Positions 35,842 through 45,288 of a stretch of 64,000 nucleotides of DNA are shown here, in pieces (positions within the stretch are counted from its first letter, which is position 1; every line of letters begins with the position of its first letter). The position numbers and the translations under genes were made by a program. Origin of the DNA: CAYSWV01 sp964434865. GTDB taxonomy: Bacteria; Cyanobacteriota; Cyanobacteriia; Thermostichales; Thermostichaceae. Below the pieces are notes generated by a model. It did not search any database, was not told the origin of the DNA, and worked only from the letters and a program-made list of their open reading frames with translations. The stretch lies in NCBI GenBank assembly GCA_964434865.1, contig CAYSWV010000005.1:62001-126000 (forward strand), written 5' to 3'.

Positions 35842-36831
35842 ATGATAGATTCTTCTTTTTCTGAACTATCTGTTAAGTTTTCAGACGCAACGCCAGAAAC
35901 ATCAACATCAGAGGTATCAACATCTAAAACACAGGCATGGATCAGCCGCTTTGTCTTGCTGCTGGCAGGATTTACTCTGTTTCTTATGGCTTTGGGTAGC
36001 GCGACACGAGTGATGAATGCAGGGCTGTCCTGTCCAGATTGGCCACTATGCTACGGTGAACTTGTGCCTGCAGCAGAAATGAATTTGCAAGTCTTCTTAG
36101 AATGGTTTCATCGCTTAATTGCAACAGTGATCGGTTTTGCCTCGATTGTATTGGTAGGTGTCACGATCTGGAAGCGCCGAGAGTTACCCCCATGGGCCCC
36201 TATCCTCGCAGGTTTAGCCTTTGGGCTAGTGGTGTTTCAAGGTATTCTAGGTGGATTAACGGTAACTGAGCTGTTGCGCTTTGATATCGTAACGGCTCAC
36301 TTAGGTACTGGCTTACTCTTTTTCACTACACTTTTAACGCTGGGCCTTTTACTCAAACCCGACATAGTGCCTCAATCTGGCCACAAACCTGGTAGCTTGA
36401 GCTGGCTGGGCCTAGCGGCAGCTGGACTCGTTTACTTACAGAGTTTGTTGGGTGGATTAGTTGCTTCCCAATGGGCCTTGCATCAATGCTTTGCTAGTGG
36501 GGAGCTTTGCTTAGTGATGAATGGTCATTTGATCGGGATTATTCCAGCGACTGCTGTGACACTGGCTCTGGTTGTGATGGTTTGGATCCGAGAGCTAACT
36601 CCACAACTAAAGCGACTGGGCTATCTAGCTGGGGGCTTGGTGATAGCTCAAATTGCGCTGGGCACCCTTACCTTTAAATTGCATCTTCAAGTTGAACCGT
36701 TGACAGTGGCTCATCAAGCTGTAGGTGCTGTTTTACTGGGAACATTGGTAGCCTTCACTGTATTTAGCCTCAAAGAAAATGGCTGGTTAGCACCATCACC
36801 TGCTGACACTACCGTTAAGGCTAAAGCCTAA
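35842..36831 (+). CDS. ctaA: Heme A synthase (COX15/CtaA family)
   Basis: A 329-residue membrane protein with eight hydrophobic helices. It hydroxylates the methyl group of heme O to give heme A for cytochrome c oxidase. Family signs: GSATRVMNAGLSCPDWPLCYG after helix 1, EWFHRLIATVIG with the heme His, AHLGTGL, a second-half repeat with HQCFASGELCLVMNGHLIG and VAHQAVGAVLLG. The polar Ser/Thr-rich N-terminus (residues 1-35) is a cytoplasmic tail. ATG 35842 is taken; GTG 35836 two codons earlier lies closer to AAGG and is possible. ctaB follows on the same strand. Confidence 0.93.
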   Translation: MIDSSFSELSVKFSDATPETSTSEVSTSKTQAWISRFVLLLAGFTLFLMALGSATRVMNAGLSCPDWPLCYGELVPAAEMNLQVFLEWFHRLIATVIGFASIVLVGVTIWKRRELPPWAPILAGLAFGLVVFQGILGGLTVTELLRFDIVTAHLGTGLLFFTTLLTLGLLLKPDIVPQSGHKPGSLSWLGLAAAGLVYLQSLLGGLVASQWALHQCFASGELCLVMNGHLIGIIPATAVTLALVVMVWIRELTPQLKRLGYLAGGLVIAQIALGTLTFKLHLQVEPLTVAHQAVGAVLLGTLVAFTVFSLKENGWLAPSPADTTVKAKA

Positions 36832-36967
36832 ATTGTTGATCAGGGCCTAGCTTTCACTAATTGATTTTCAGAAAGCTTGTGATCGGAATTGCTCAAGGTT
36901 TTGAATTTTTCAAGGTAATGGCTCAAGCGTTTTTAAAGTTGTGGTTGAATTCTTTGGATCAAGAGTT

Positions 36968-37960
36968 ATGCAAAACACATTATGGGCAGAATCATCTCTC
37001 AAGCATCATCAACATTTAGGTCAGGTCATCCGAAGCTATAGTCAACTTCTGAAACCCAAGATTATCTTTTTGCTACTCGTGACCACGGCTGGCAGTATGT
37101 GGATTGCAGGTGAAGGAGCTGTTGATCCCCTTGTATTTACCATGACTCTGGTGGGAGGAGCACTGGCCGCAGGATCAGCCAACACCATCAACATGATCTA
37201 CGACCGAGATATTGATGATGTGATGGAACGGACTCGTCATCGGCCTCTACCTTCAGGTCGAATTCAGGTTAGAGATGCTTTGATCTTTGCTATTGTGCTA
37301 GCTTTGGCGTCATTTGCAGTGCTGACCTACTGGACTAACTTATTGAGCGCCGGCCTGGCCATGTCTGGTATTGGGGTGTATGTAGGTGTATATACTCATT
37401 GGTTAAAGCGATCCAGTACTCAAAATATTGTCATTGGGGGAGCAGCTGGGGCCATTCCGCCTTTAGTGGGTTGGGCGGCAGTGACTAATAGTCTAAGTTG
37501 GGCGGCTTGGGTGTTATTCGCGATTATCTTCATCTGGACTCCGCCTCATTTCTGGGCTTTGGCCATTTTAAAGCGAGACGACTATAGCAAAGCCGGTGTG
37601 CCGATGTTGCCAGTGGTTTATGGTGAGGCTCAAACGTCTCGTCAGATCTTCTATTACACGTTGGCCATGGTGCCTATCACGCTGCTGTTGGTGATTCCCC
37701 TTCATGTCATGGGTTTGTTTTACCTGACGATGGCCTTAGTCTTAGGAGGTGGATTTATCTGGAAAGCTTGGCAACTGATGCAAGATCCTTCAGATCGTGA
37801 TCGAGCCGGAGCAGCCTTTATGTATGCCAACATCTATTTACTGCTCCTATGTGCCAGTATGGGGATCGACAGCCTACCCATTACTCATCAATTGACTATG
37901 GGTTTAGCAGAGAGTTTAACCGATCAGTTTCAAACCTTAGTGGCCTTAGTGGTACGGTAG
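36968..37960 (+). CDS. ctaB: Protoheme IX farnesyltransferase (heme O synthase)
   Basis: A 330-residue UbiA-superfamily prenyltransferase with nine membrane helices. It attaches farnesyl to protoheme, one step before CtaA. Seen: the Asp-rich prenyl-binding motif NMIYDRDIDDVMERTRHRPLPSG (written NMIYDRDIDD and MERTRHRPLPSG), YTHWLKRSST, a PPLVGWAAV loop, TPPHFWALAI and KRDDYSKAGVPMLPVV. ctaA and ctaB are usually adjacent in cyanobacteria, as here. The oxidase genes ctaCDE are not adjacent in this window. GTG 36941 opens the frame earlier; ATG 36968 is preferred but weakly supported. It ends 14 bases from the convergent next gene. Confidence 0.95.
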   Translation: MQNTLWAESSLKHHQHLGQVIRSYSQLLKPKIIFLLLVTTAGSMWIAGEGAVDPLVFTMTLVGGALAAGSANTINMIYDRDIDDVMERTRHRPLPSGRIQVRDALIFAIVLALASFAVLTYWTNLLSAGLAMSGIGVYVGVYTHWLKRSSTQNIVIGGAAGAIPPLVGWAAVTNSLSWAAWVLFAIIFIWTPPHFWALAILKRDDYSKAGVPMLPVVYGEAQTSRQIFYYTLAMVPITLLLVIPLHVMGLFYLTMALVLGGGFIWKAWQLMQDPSDRDRAGAAFMYANIYLLLLCASMGIDSLPITHQLTMGLAESLTDQFQTLVALVVR

Positions 37961-37974
37961 TGGGTGTCTGGAGG

Positions 37975-38559
37975 CTAGTTGCAGTTGAGAGACTCAAGAA
38001 TACCGCTAGCTTTCTGTTCAGCATCATTGCCAGTTGCTGTGATGATGGTGAAAATAATGGCTCCACCATCTTCGATCGCAGTGGTATAGCTGATGGCAGG
38101 GTCATTATCAACCGTCCCCTGAGTGACATTCACGTCAACCTCTTGATCGCAGATGGTATAGAGTTCAATCTCTTGGGAGGAGGCTTGGATATCTAGATCT
38201 TCAATATTCATCTGAGAGGTAAATTCACGCCGAATATCATCTGGATCAGTACCTTGAGCTAACTCGGCAGGTAGTTTACCAACAAACAACTGGATAGATG
38301 CGTCTTCTGTTAGCAAGGCTGCCATTTGCATTCCAAACGGTTCTACTGCAAAAGCTACATCTGGCTCACCAGGAAACTCGTAACTAATGATCTCTTGAGC
38401 CAGACGTTCGACTTCTTGTGGATCAGATTTAATCCCTAAAGATCGAAACACGAAAAATCCAAGACCGGCAATGGCAACGATTGAGAGTAATAGACATCCA
38501 CCACAGCTGATGGCGATCCACTTCCAAACTTGGCCCCCTTGTTGTCTAGCTTCTGTCAT
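37975..38559 (-). CDS. Membrane-anchored extracytoplasmic protein of unknown function
   Basis: A 194-residue protein; ATG 38559 follows AGGAG. One membrane helix near the N-terminus (WIAISCGGCLLLSIVAIAGL) puts the rest outside the cytoplasm. The outer part is mixed alpha/beta, acidic, with a recurring pattern of short strands (PDVAFAVEPFG, SIQLFVGKL, SYTTAIEDGG, AIIFTIITATG). A single Cys pair (C in ELYTICDQE and the C-terminal LNCN) might form a disulfide. No family was recognised. It sits 58 bases downstream of the GH13-like gene on the same strand. Confidence 0.7.
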   Translation of the reverse strand: MTEARQQGGQVWKWIAISCGGCLLLSIVAIAGLGFFVFRSLGIKSDPQEVERLAQEIISYEFPGEPDVAFAVEPFGMQMAALLTEDASIQLFVGKLPAELAQGTDPDDIRREFTSQMNIEDLDIQASSQEIELYTICDQEVDVNVTQGTVDNDPAISYTTAIEDGGAIIFTIITATGNDAEQKASGILESLNCN

Positions 38560-38617
38560 ATCAAACTCCTGTGCTGGCTCAACACAATCATAGCCTTTTA
38601 CTGGAAATGGCGTTGAA

Positions 38618-40534
38618 TTAAGATTTCAATAAAATGACCTTAGAGGCTTCAGCTGCTAACTGTATTTTAAATTCTGATTGAGATGGATAGACATACCCAG
38701 TTTCAATATCAATGATTTGTTGGGCTGGCTTCAAATGTTGATCTTCTAGAGAGAGTATAAAGTCACCACCTGTAGTTGAATACGCATAAAGCACCTGATC
38801 AGGATAGTTGGGGCTTTCTCGCAGCATGAATAAATCCGTAACGGCATTGGCCTGTGAGGGAGATAGAAACCGAGTATTCCCGTACCTCAAGACAGGCTGA
38901 TCACGGCGTAAGTAGATCAACTGGTGCATCAAATGAAATAAGTCTGCGTTCCAGCCTTGATCTTCTGGCCAAATCATCATGGGTTTGTTAAACGGATGCC
39001 CGCCGACTCCATAGGTGCCTTGATGATCGATATGATGAGGAATAGCTAATCCCGTTTCAGTACCATAATCAATCATCGGAATCCCTGCACTCACCATCAT
39101 AAATTTGATCAGACTGGCGTAAGCAAGCTCACTAACCTCAGGGTGGGCCGATAACAGCCGGGGTTGATCAGGATGTTCAACAAAAGTTAGCCAGCTTTGA
39201 AGACCAGCAGGGGTGACCTGATCTAGGTGAGATCGAGGAATTTCAAGAGATTGACTAGGATTGAGACTACGGTGTAACCAATGGAGAGGTAATGGATCAG
39301 TATAATATTGACCTTGATGACCTAGGAGTCGTTCTTTCAAAACATAGACCCGACCATCCCAACCTCGCTCTTGCCTAAAGTAGTTCCGGGCCGCTTGACT
39401 CAGCTCATCATCTACTAAAGTATAGGCTTGGGTTTCGTGGTACCACTTAACAGCAGCCTGATTTTTCAAGCCTCCGTTCAAGTGATTTGCGATCAATATG
39501 GCACTAGGATTGATGGATTGAACCCATTGCTCTAACTGTTGCCAAAAGGATAACTGAATATACTGAACATTGTCTAAATAAAAACCAGCAACTTGAGTGC
39601 CATCTGAATTAAAGTTGAGCCAGAATTCGACTCCATCATGCAGATACTGCAATACCGGTGGCTTAGATTGATCGATATCAGGTAATCCTTCAATAGCCCC
39701 TTGTTCCAGCATTATAGGAGTTGGGTGTTGATAGTTAATTGAAATAGGTTGATGAAACCAGCCTTCAGGATTAAAAGCACCAGTGACTGGATCCAAATAA
39801 GTAGCTACCCGGACCCCATGCCGATAGATCGAGCCATTATCAATAGACCATTGCTCACTAGTTGCTAGATTGAAATCATCAAATACCGTGGATTCCCGGT
39901 AGGGTGAGGTATGATTCAGATTCAGCTCTAGAAGGATCCCGATCCCACGTTGCCCAGCTGCGTTCAACAGCTCTCGAAAAACCTGCAACCGATCAGGCGT
40001 CTCGTGGCGAAAGTGCTCATCAATTTCAAACCAGTCTTGAGTCCAGTTACCATGAAAAGGAGTCGAGATCCCAGCATAAAAAGAATTGAACTCAGCTTCA
40101 TCAGCATGAACAGTGGAGCGAATGTAGTAGTTGCTCTGAGGAGAGTAAAGAATTACGTTAGCATTATCTTGAATCGGCGATAAAATAATTTTGGTAATGC
40201 CCAGGTCTGCTAGATAATCAAGCTTTTGAATAATGCCCTCTAGATCACCTCCCCAATACATCCCCACGTAGCGGTGACTGGGATCATAAGCATACTGAAT
40301 TAAAGATTGATTAGCTTGGTTGTAGGCAGTTGTAGCCGGAAAGGCATAGTTGGGGATGTTGTTGGTTTCATTGCCATCAAAAAATCGATCGACAGTGATG
40401 TAGTAAAAAACTTCATTCCCAGGGATTGCTTCGATAGCTTGCGTTTGGGCCGATGCTGGCCATAAAAAGCTCATACAGCCCATCAAGACCATGAGACTGA
40501 CTCTTACAACCCGATACCACCAAGCCACTAGCAT
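38618..40534 (-). CDS. Secreted GH13 (alpha-amylase-fold) protein with degenerate active site
   Basis: A 638-residue protein; ATG 40534 lies five bases after GAGG and begins a signal peptide ending near ASA|Q. The barrel starts at FYYITVDRFFDG with GGDLEGIIQKLDYLADLGIT. The four GH13 regions can be found but are changed: region I reads ELNLNH (usual D-x-x-x-N-H), region II GFYLD (Arg replaced by Tyr319; Asp321 kept), region III IAN where the acid/base GE is expected (Asn350), and region IV VEHPD (His replaced by Pro, Asp kept). A C-terminal beta domain follows (from about 560). Loss of both the Arg and the general acid suggests it binds but does not hydrolyse alpha-glucan. Confidence 0.85.
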   Translation of the reverse strand: MLVAWWYRVVRVSLMVLMGCMSFLWPASAQTQAIEAIPGNEVFYYITVDRFFDGNETNNIPNYAFPATTAYNQANQSLIQYAYDPSHRYVGMYWGGDLEGIIQKLDYLADLGITKIILSPIQDNANVILYSPQSNYYIRSTVHADEAEFNSFYAGISTPFHGNWTQDWFEIDEHFRHETPDRLQVFRELLNAAGQRGIGILLELNLNHTSPYRESTVFDDFNLATSEQWSIDNGSIYRHGVRVATYLDPVTGAFNPEGWFHQPISINYQHPTPIMLEQGAIEGLPDIDQSKPPVLQYLHDGVEFWLNFNSDGTQVAGFYLDNVQYIQLSFWQQLEQWVQSINPSAILIANHLNGGLKNQAAVKWYHETQAYTLVDDELSQAARNYFRQERGWDGRVYVLKERLLGHQGQYYTDPLPLHWLHRSLNPSQSLEIPRSHLDQVTPAGLQSWLTFVEHPDQPRLLSAHPEVSELAYASLIKFMMVSAGIPMIDYGTETGLAIPHHIDHQGTYGVGGHPFNKPMMIWPEDQGWNADLFHLMHQLIYLRRDQPVLRYGNTRFLSPSQANAVTDLFMLRESPNYPDQVLYAYSTTGGDFILSLEDQHLKPAQQIIDIETGYVYPSQSEFKIQLAAEASKVILLKS

Positions 40535-40619
40535 TTGTTCCTCGATGTTATTCCTTGATGTTATTTTTGGGTACATGTCTCTGGAGCTGGTTATTTAGCT
40601 AGGAGTATAAATCTGACTA

Positions 40620-40874
40620 TTAACCCTTTTGATTATCAGATTTAAACCGACCGAATGTAAATCCTCGTTTGCCCAAATGTTTAGTTGAGCGCCCAGTGAC
40701 TCGTTTACGCCACATCCTAAAACTGGAAGGTTTCATCTGCCTTCGCATCAGAGCGATCACCTGCTTTTCTGGTAGATTGAATTGAGTTTCAATTGCTTCA
40801 AAAGGAGTTCGATCCTCCCAAGCCATCTCAATAATCCGATTAATACTTTCCTGGTCTAAATCAGGTAAATTCAT
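40620..40874 (-). CDS. DUF2805 / TIGR03643 family small protein
   Basis: An 84-residue basic protein with the family's near-constant core: INRIIEMAWEDRTPFEAIE, then QVIALMRRQMKPSSF and WRKRVTGR. The N-terminal half predicts a helix-turn-helix-like helical bundle, and the basic C-terminus could contact nucleic acid, but the function is unknown. ATG 40874 starts the conserved part; a GTG at 40898 would add eight poorly conserved residues. It is upstream of the GH13-like gene on the same strand, 85 bases apart. Confidence 0.85.
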   Translation of the reverse strand: MNLPDLDQESINRIIEMAWEDRTPFEAIETQFNLPEKQVIALMRRQMKPSSFRMWRKRVTGRSTKHLGKRGFTFGRFKSDNQKG

Positions 40875-41046
40875 AGCTATCTTACACCTAACCAGCACTT
40901 CTAACTTAGCAGACTATCCACTAGGTACCACCTAAATCCAGTGTGATAAGTCGGGTAAAATAATTAGCCTAGACTTCCTTGAAAGATGAATCAGGTTTGC
41001 TCTCTATGAGCTAGAGGATCAAGTTGGGATCCCAGCCCTAGTTTTT

Positions 41047-43563
41047 ATGGACACGGTTATGAACGACAGACTCGCCCTGGAGCACCGAACTGTGATTGAC
41101 ACCCTATGGCTGATCTTATCGGCAGGATTGGTCTTACTAATGCAGCCTGGGTTTATGTGCCTGGAGTCAGGTCTGACCCGCTCTAAAAATAGCATCAACG
41201 TTGCTGCAAAAAACATTGCAGATTTTGGCATCTCATTAGCCCTTTACTGGTCATTGGGTTATGGACTTATGTTTGGGATCACAGCTGGAGGGTGGATAGG
41301 TCTCAGTGATTTTTGGGTCGATCCAGGTGGCAATTTCAACTTAGCGGCCTTTTTTGTGTTTCAAGCTATGTTCTGTGGTACGGCCACCACGATTATCTCA
41401 GGGGCTATTGCGGAACGAGTTAAATTTACCTCCTACATCATTATTAGTGGTTTAAGCTCAGGATTAATCTATCCGGTGATCGGTCACTGGGCCTGGAATG
41501 GGTTAAACCAGGGTGAGCCTACGGGTTGGTTGGGAGTCATCGGTTTCACTGATTTTGCGGGATCAACTGTGGTTCATAGTGTTGGTGGGTGGATTGCTTT
41601 AGCCACATTACTCATTATTGGACCTCGAACGGGCCGCTTTTCAAATCGGGGATCCTATCACTTTCAAGGATCAAACCTGCCACTTTCAACTATGGGTACT
41701 TTACTACTTTGGGTGGGGTGGATCGGATTTAATGGGGGTAGTAATCTGGCCTTTAATGAAGAAGTCCCACTCATTATTGTCAATACGATGATGGCCGGTA
41801 TCGCTGGAATGCTAGGTGCAGCTACACTTAGTTTTTTATTCAAACGAGTTATTGAAATTGAAACGTTACTCAATGGATCTTTAGCCGGTTTGGTTGCCAT
41901 CACGGCTGGTTGTCATGCCGTTTCCACCCCAGTAGCGGTAGTCATTGGCTTAGTTGGGGGCTGGGTGATGTGGCAAGGTACACTCCTGCTAGAGGCTCGT
42001 CAGATTGATGATGCTGTTGGAGCGGTTCCTGTCCATCTTTTTAGTGGCATTTGGGGCACATTGGCGGTGGGGTTATTTGGATGGCCTGATAGTAGCGTCT
42101 CAGAATTGATAACCCATAGTTTAATTCAGCTGTTAGGTGTAGGGATGACAGGATTATGGGCTTTTGGTCTGACCTACCTGCTACTGAGACTGATCAACCC
42201 CAAACATCCTATCCGAGTGACTGTTGAAGAAGAAGAACAAGGCCTTAACATTGTAGAACATCAGGCCAAAACCGAAGCCTATGATCTGATGACGGTGATG
42301 ATGGCCCAAGCGAAATCTCAAAATCTAAGTCTACGCGCCCCTGTCGATCCGTTTACTGAATTGGGGCCTATTGCTCACCGCTACAATCAAGTGATGGATT
42401 CTTTAGAAGAAGCTGTGGCTCGAACTGAAGCCATTGTTCAAAGTGCAACCGATGCCATCTTAACCTTTCGGCCTTATGATCTACAGGTTCTTTCAGCTAA
42501 TGCTAGTGCTCAAGAGGTTTTTGGTTACGCTCCTATGGAATTGTTGGAGCTATCCCTTCATCATTTATTAGTTCCATTACCTGAAATCGCCCTGGAGACT
42601 TTAATAGGTCGGTGTGGCATTCATGAGGTCATTGGGCGCCGCGCTGATACATCACAGGTTCCTTTAGAGGCTAGTATTGCCGAGGCAACTCTAGGGACAC
42701 GGACTTTTTACACAGGGATCTTTCGAGATATTTCTGCTCGTAAAGCGAATCAGGAACGGCTCGCTCAAGCCCATGAAGAAATACTCGCCTTAAATCAGCA
42801 ACTGAAAGCCGAGAATTTAAAATTAGGGGCAGAACTTGAAATCACTCGCAAAATTCAAAGACTCATCCTCCCTACTGATCATGAACTTAAACAGATCCAA
42901 ACTTTAGAAGTTGCAGGCTTTATGGAGCCCGTTGAGACCGTGGGTGGAGATTACTATGACGTTTTACAGCAAGGTAATCGGCTCAAAATTGGGATTGGGG
43001 ATGTTACGGGGCATGGTCTTCATAGTTGTTTACTCATGCTGATGGTGCAAACAGCCGTTAGAACCCTACTGGTTAGTGAAGAATCAGATCCAAAACGGTT
43101 TCTCGCTATTTTGAATCGAGTGATTCACGATAATATCCAACGTATGCAAGCTGATCGAAGTCTAACGTTGTCTTTTGTGGATTATCAGGATGGTCAGCTA
43201 CGCCTCAGTGGTCAGCACGAAGAAATGATTGTGGTGCGTCAAGGTGGCACGATTGAGCGCATCGACACACTAGACCTGGGATTTCCGATTGGCCTTGAAG
43301 AAGATATTACAGCCTTTGTGGGGCAAACTGAAGTGCAGTTAACATCAGGTGATGTTGTCGTTCTCTACACCGATGGTATTACCGAAGCTGAAAACGAAAC
43401 GGGTCATCTGTATGGGCTAGATCGCTTATGTCAGGTGGTTAGTCAGCACCGAGCTAGATCCCCTTGGGAAATTCAGTCTGTTGTGATTGAGGATGTCAAA
43501 CACCATATTGGCTCCCAACACGTCTATGATGACATTACACTCCTGGTCTTAAAGCAAAAGTAG
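41047..43563 (+). CDS. Ammonium transporter (Amt) fused to PAS and SpoIIE-type PP2C phosphatase
   Basis: An 838-residue fusion. Residues about 15-395 are an Amt/MEP channel of 11 helices: QPGFMCLESGLTRSKNS, FQAMFCGTATTIISGAIAERVKF, the pore Asp and first His in DFAGSTVVHSVGG, GFNGGS, and the second pore His in VPVHLFSGIWG. A linker follows, then a PAS domain (about 440-560), a coiled coil (LAQAHEEILALNQQLKAEN) and a SpoIIE/RsbU PP2C phosphatase (from about 600: VETVGGDYYDV, GIGDVTGHGLHSCL, LYTDGITEAEN and HVYDDITLLVL, with the metal-binding Asps). A channel joined to a phosphatase is a transceptor design: ammonium passage or binding would change phosphatase output toward an anti-sigma antagonist. 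No such partner gene is adjacent. Confidence 0.93.
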   Translation: MDTVMNDRLALEHRTVIDTLWLILSAGLVLLMQPGFMCLESGLTRSKNSINVAAKNIADFGISLALYWSLGYGLMFGITAGGWIGLSDFWVDPGGNFNLAAFFVFQAMFCGTATTIISGAIAERVKFTSYIIISGLSSGLIYPVIGHWAWNGLNQGEPTGWLGVIGFTDFAGSTVVHSVGGWIALATLLIIGPRTGRFSNRGSYHFQGSNLPLSTMGTLLLWVGWIGFNGGSNLAFNEEVPLIIVNTMMAGIAGMLGAATLSFLFKRVIEIETLLNGSLAGLVAITAGCHAVSTPVAVVIGLVGGWVMWQGTLLLEARQIDDAVGAVPVHLFSGIWGTLAVGLFGWPDSSVSELITHSLIQLLGVGMTGLWAFGLTYLLLRLINPKHPIRVTVEEEEQGLNIVEHQAKTEAYDLMTVMMAQAKSQNLSLRAPVDPFTELGPIAHRYNQVMDSLEEAVARTEAIVQSATDAILTFRPYDLQVLSANASAQEVFGYAPMELLELSLHHLLVPLPEIALETLIGRCGIHEVIGRRADTSQVPLEASIAEATLGTRTFYTGIFRDISARKANQERLAQAHEEILALNQQLKAENLKLGAELEITRKIQRLILPTDHELKQIQTLEVAGFMEPVETVGGDYYDVLQQGNRLKIGIGDVTGHGLHSCLLMLMVQTAVRTLLVSEESDPKRFLAILNRVIHDNIQRMQADRSLTLSFVDYQDGQLRLSGQHEEMIVVRQGGTIERIDTLDLGFPIGLEEDITAFVGQTEVQLTSGDVVVLYTDGITEAENETGHLYGLDRLCQVVSQHRARSPWEIQSVVIEDVKHHIGSQHVYDDITLLVLKQK

Positions 43564-43585
43564 GCCCGGGGACTAGAGTTTAGAG

Positions 43586-44089
43586 TTAGAGCGCTTGAAT
43601 AATGACAGGATCACCAACCGTTAACCCTAACTGAGCTGCAGTGCCCCCACGAAACTCAACCACCTGATCCACTAATTGATCATTCGCAGGGCCATAAGAC
43701 GGACACGGTAACTCCGGACAACCCGGTACATCCGCCGCGATATAAACTACACGACCCTCTAACAGAAAGATAATGTCGAGGTTGATCCAAGTGTTGTACA
43801 TCCAAAAAGCCGCAGATCGGGGGGGATCATAGGGAAATAACATACCTTGATCAGCCGGTAAAGATTCTAGATCACGAAACATGAGGCCCAATCGTTGTTG
43901 TGAACTCGTACGGGCCACTTCTAGCTTAAAGGTCTGATCACCAATGATCGCTTCAGCTTCAAGAGGTAACATTTGGCTTTGTTGAGCAGTATCAGGCAGG
44001 GGGGTTGCACTTGTAGCCTCAGGATTGACTGCACTACTACACCCTGTGATTAGCATAGCCGTAACAACAATAGTCCAGATACGAACCAT
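43586..44089 (-). CDS. DUF192 lipoprotein
   Basis: A 167-residue protein. ATG 44089 begins a lipoprotein signal with lipobox ITGC (about residue 17); longer starts would overlap the upstream gene. The mature part has the DUF192 landmarks: IIGDQTFKLEVARTSSQQRLGLMFRD, split as IIGDQTFKLEVA and QQRLGLMFRD, then QGMLFPY, AFWMYNTWINLDIIFL and VEFRGGTAAQLGLTVGD. DUF192 proteins are small periplasmic or extracellular folds of unknown biochemistry. It follows the Gfo/Idh gene by 13 bases and is likely co-transcribed. Confidence 0.88.
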   Translation of the reverse strand: MVRIWTIVVTAMLITGCSSAVNPEATSATPLPDTAQQSQMLPLEAEAIIGDQTFKLEVARTSSQQRLGLMFRDLESLPADQGMLFPYDPPRSAAFWMYNTWINLDIIFLLEGRVVYIAADVPGCPELPCPSYGPANDQLVDQVVEFRGGTAAQLGLTVGDPVIIQAL

Positions 44090-44102
44090 GACTCTAACAA
44101 CC

Positions 44103-45164
44103 TCAAAGTTTAGACAACGATGGCTTAGCTTCATTCCAGGAGCATCCATCTAACGAAATTTGTTCAATTTCAGCGGCCAACTTAAGAGCTTTTAAAGCTT
44201 GCTCTCCGCCAACCGAGGGCTGGTTGCCACCTCTAACACAATTGGTGAAATGCTCTAATTCGGCGTGAAGCTTATCAATCGTATCAGTATGGACCTTTTC
44301 AATTAAATAGTCTCGTTGGTAGAGCACTTGACCATAATCATCAATAGGACTTGCGGTACTTTGGCGATAGATTGAGATCTCGTTATTGAGGAAGTCAGTT
44401 TCGATAAAGGCATTCTGACAATGAGCCACGATTTGACGCATTTTGCGGTGAGTCACTTTGCTAGCAGTTAAGGAAGCAATGACACCATTGGCAAAACTTA
44501 AGGTAGCCGTGACATAGTCCAGATAACCCAACTTAGAGACCCGATTACCACTAGCCGTGAGGTGGATGACATCTGAAGGAACTAACTCTAAGAGTAAGTC
44601 GATGTCATGGATCATTAAATCAAACACAACAGAGACATCAGTGGCCCGATTTGAGTAGGGACTCATGCGGTGAGCTTCAATGGCGAGGGCTTCTTCAGAT
44701 TGGAGTACTCGTTGCAGCTGTTGAAAAGCAGGGTTAAAGCGTTCAATATGGCCCACTTGGAGAATACAACCACAATCTGCCGCTCGATTCACCAATGATT
44801 CAGCTTCCGTGATATTGGCTGCGATCGGCTTTTCTAAGAGAACATGAACCCCCGCTTCTAAACAAGCCATGCCCACTTCATGATGCAAAACAGTAGGTAC
44901 CGCCACCGCCACTGCCGCCACATGGGGTAGCAGATCTCGATAGTCTTCGTAAAAATGAACTCGAAAGCGGCTTGCAACATCCAATCCGCGCTCAACATTA
45001 ACATCAGCCACACCCACCACTTCGATGTCTTTCATGCGACTAAAAACACGAGTATGATGTTGGCCCATGTTGCCCACCCCAATCACACCCACAGGAAGAC
45101 GATGAGGCTGTCCGTTCGTGGAATATTGCAAGAACGATGTGGGATTCGAAAACAGTCTACCCAT
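44103..45164 (-). CDS. Gfo/Idh/MocA-family NAD(P)-dependent oxidoreductase
   Basis: A 353-residue oxidoreductase: Rossmann entry VGVIGVGNMGQHHTRVF, VADVNVERG, the EKPIA motif at the active site (VLLEKPIAAN), and the C-terminal beta domain with LMIHDIDLLLELV carrying the catalytic Asp/His. Relatives act on sugars, inositols or nucleotide sugars. It is first in a two-gene unit with the DUF192 lipoprotein and downstream of the PMT mannosyltransferase (124-base gap), so a sugar-modification role is plausible but not proven. Confidence 0.9.
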   Translation of the reverse strand: MGRLFSNPTSFLQYSTNGQPHRLPVGVIGVGNMGQHHTRVFSRMKDIEVVGVADVNVERGLDVASRFRVHFYEDYRDLLPHVAAVAVAVPTVLHHEVGMACLEAGVHVLLEKPIAANITEAESLVNRAADCGCILQVGHIERFNPAFQQLQRVLQSEEALAIEAHRMSPYSNRATDVSVVFDLMIHDIDLLLELVPSDVIHLTASGNRVSKLGYLDYVTATLSFANGVIASLTASKVTHRKMRQIVAHCQNAFIETDFLNNEISIYRQSTASPIDDYGQVLYQRDYLIEKVHTDTIDKLHAELEHFTNCVRGGNQPSVGGEQALKALKLAAEIEQISLDGCSWNEAKPSLSKL

Positions 45165-45288
45165 ACACCACCCCTCACCTAGAGTTCTATTGCCTGATTA
45201 GATTCCACCTTAGCCCCTACTGGTAGTAAATGGGTAAAAACTCACAAAATGGACGTGATCTGGCTTACATGTTCCCTTGACAAAAGTC

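Noticed and set aside
40899..41046. Possible NtcA site (GTA-N8-TAC) before the Amt fusion gene
   Set aside because: No such motif with a correctly placed -10 element was found, although nitrogen control would be expected.
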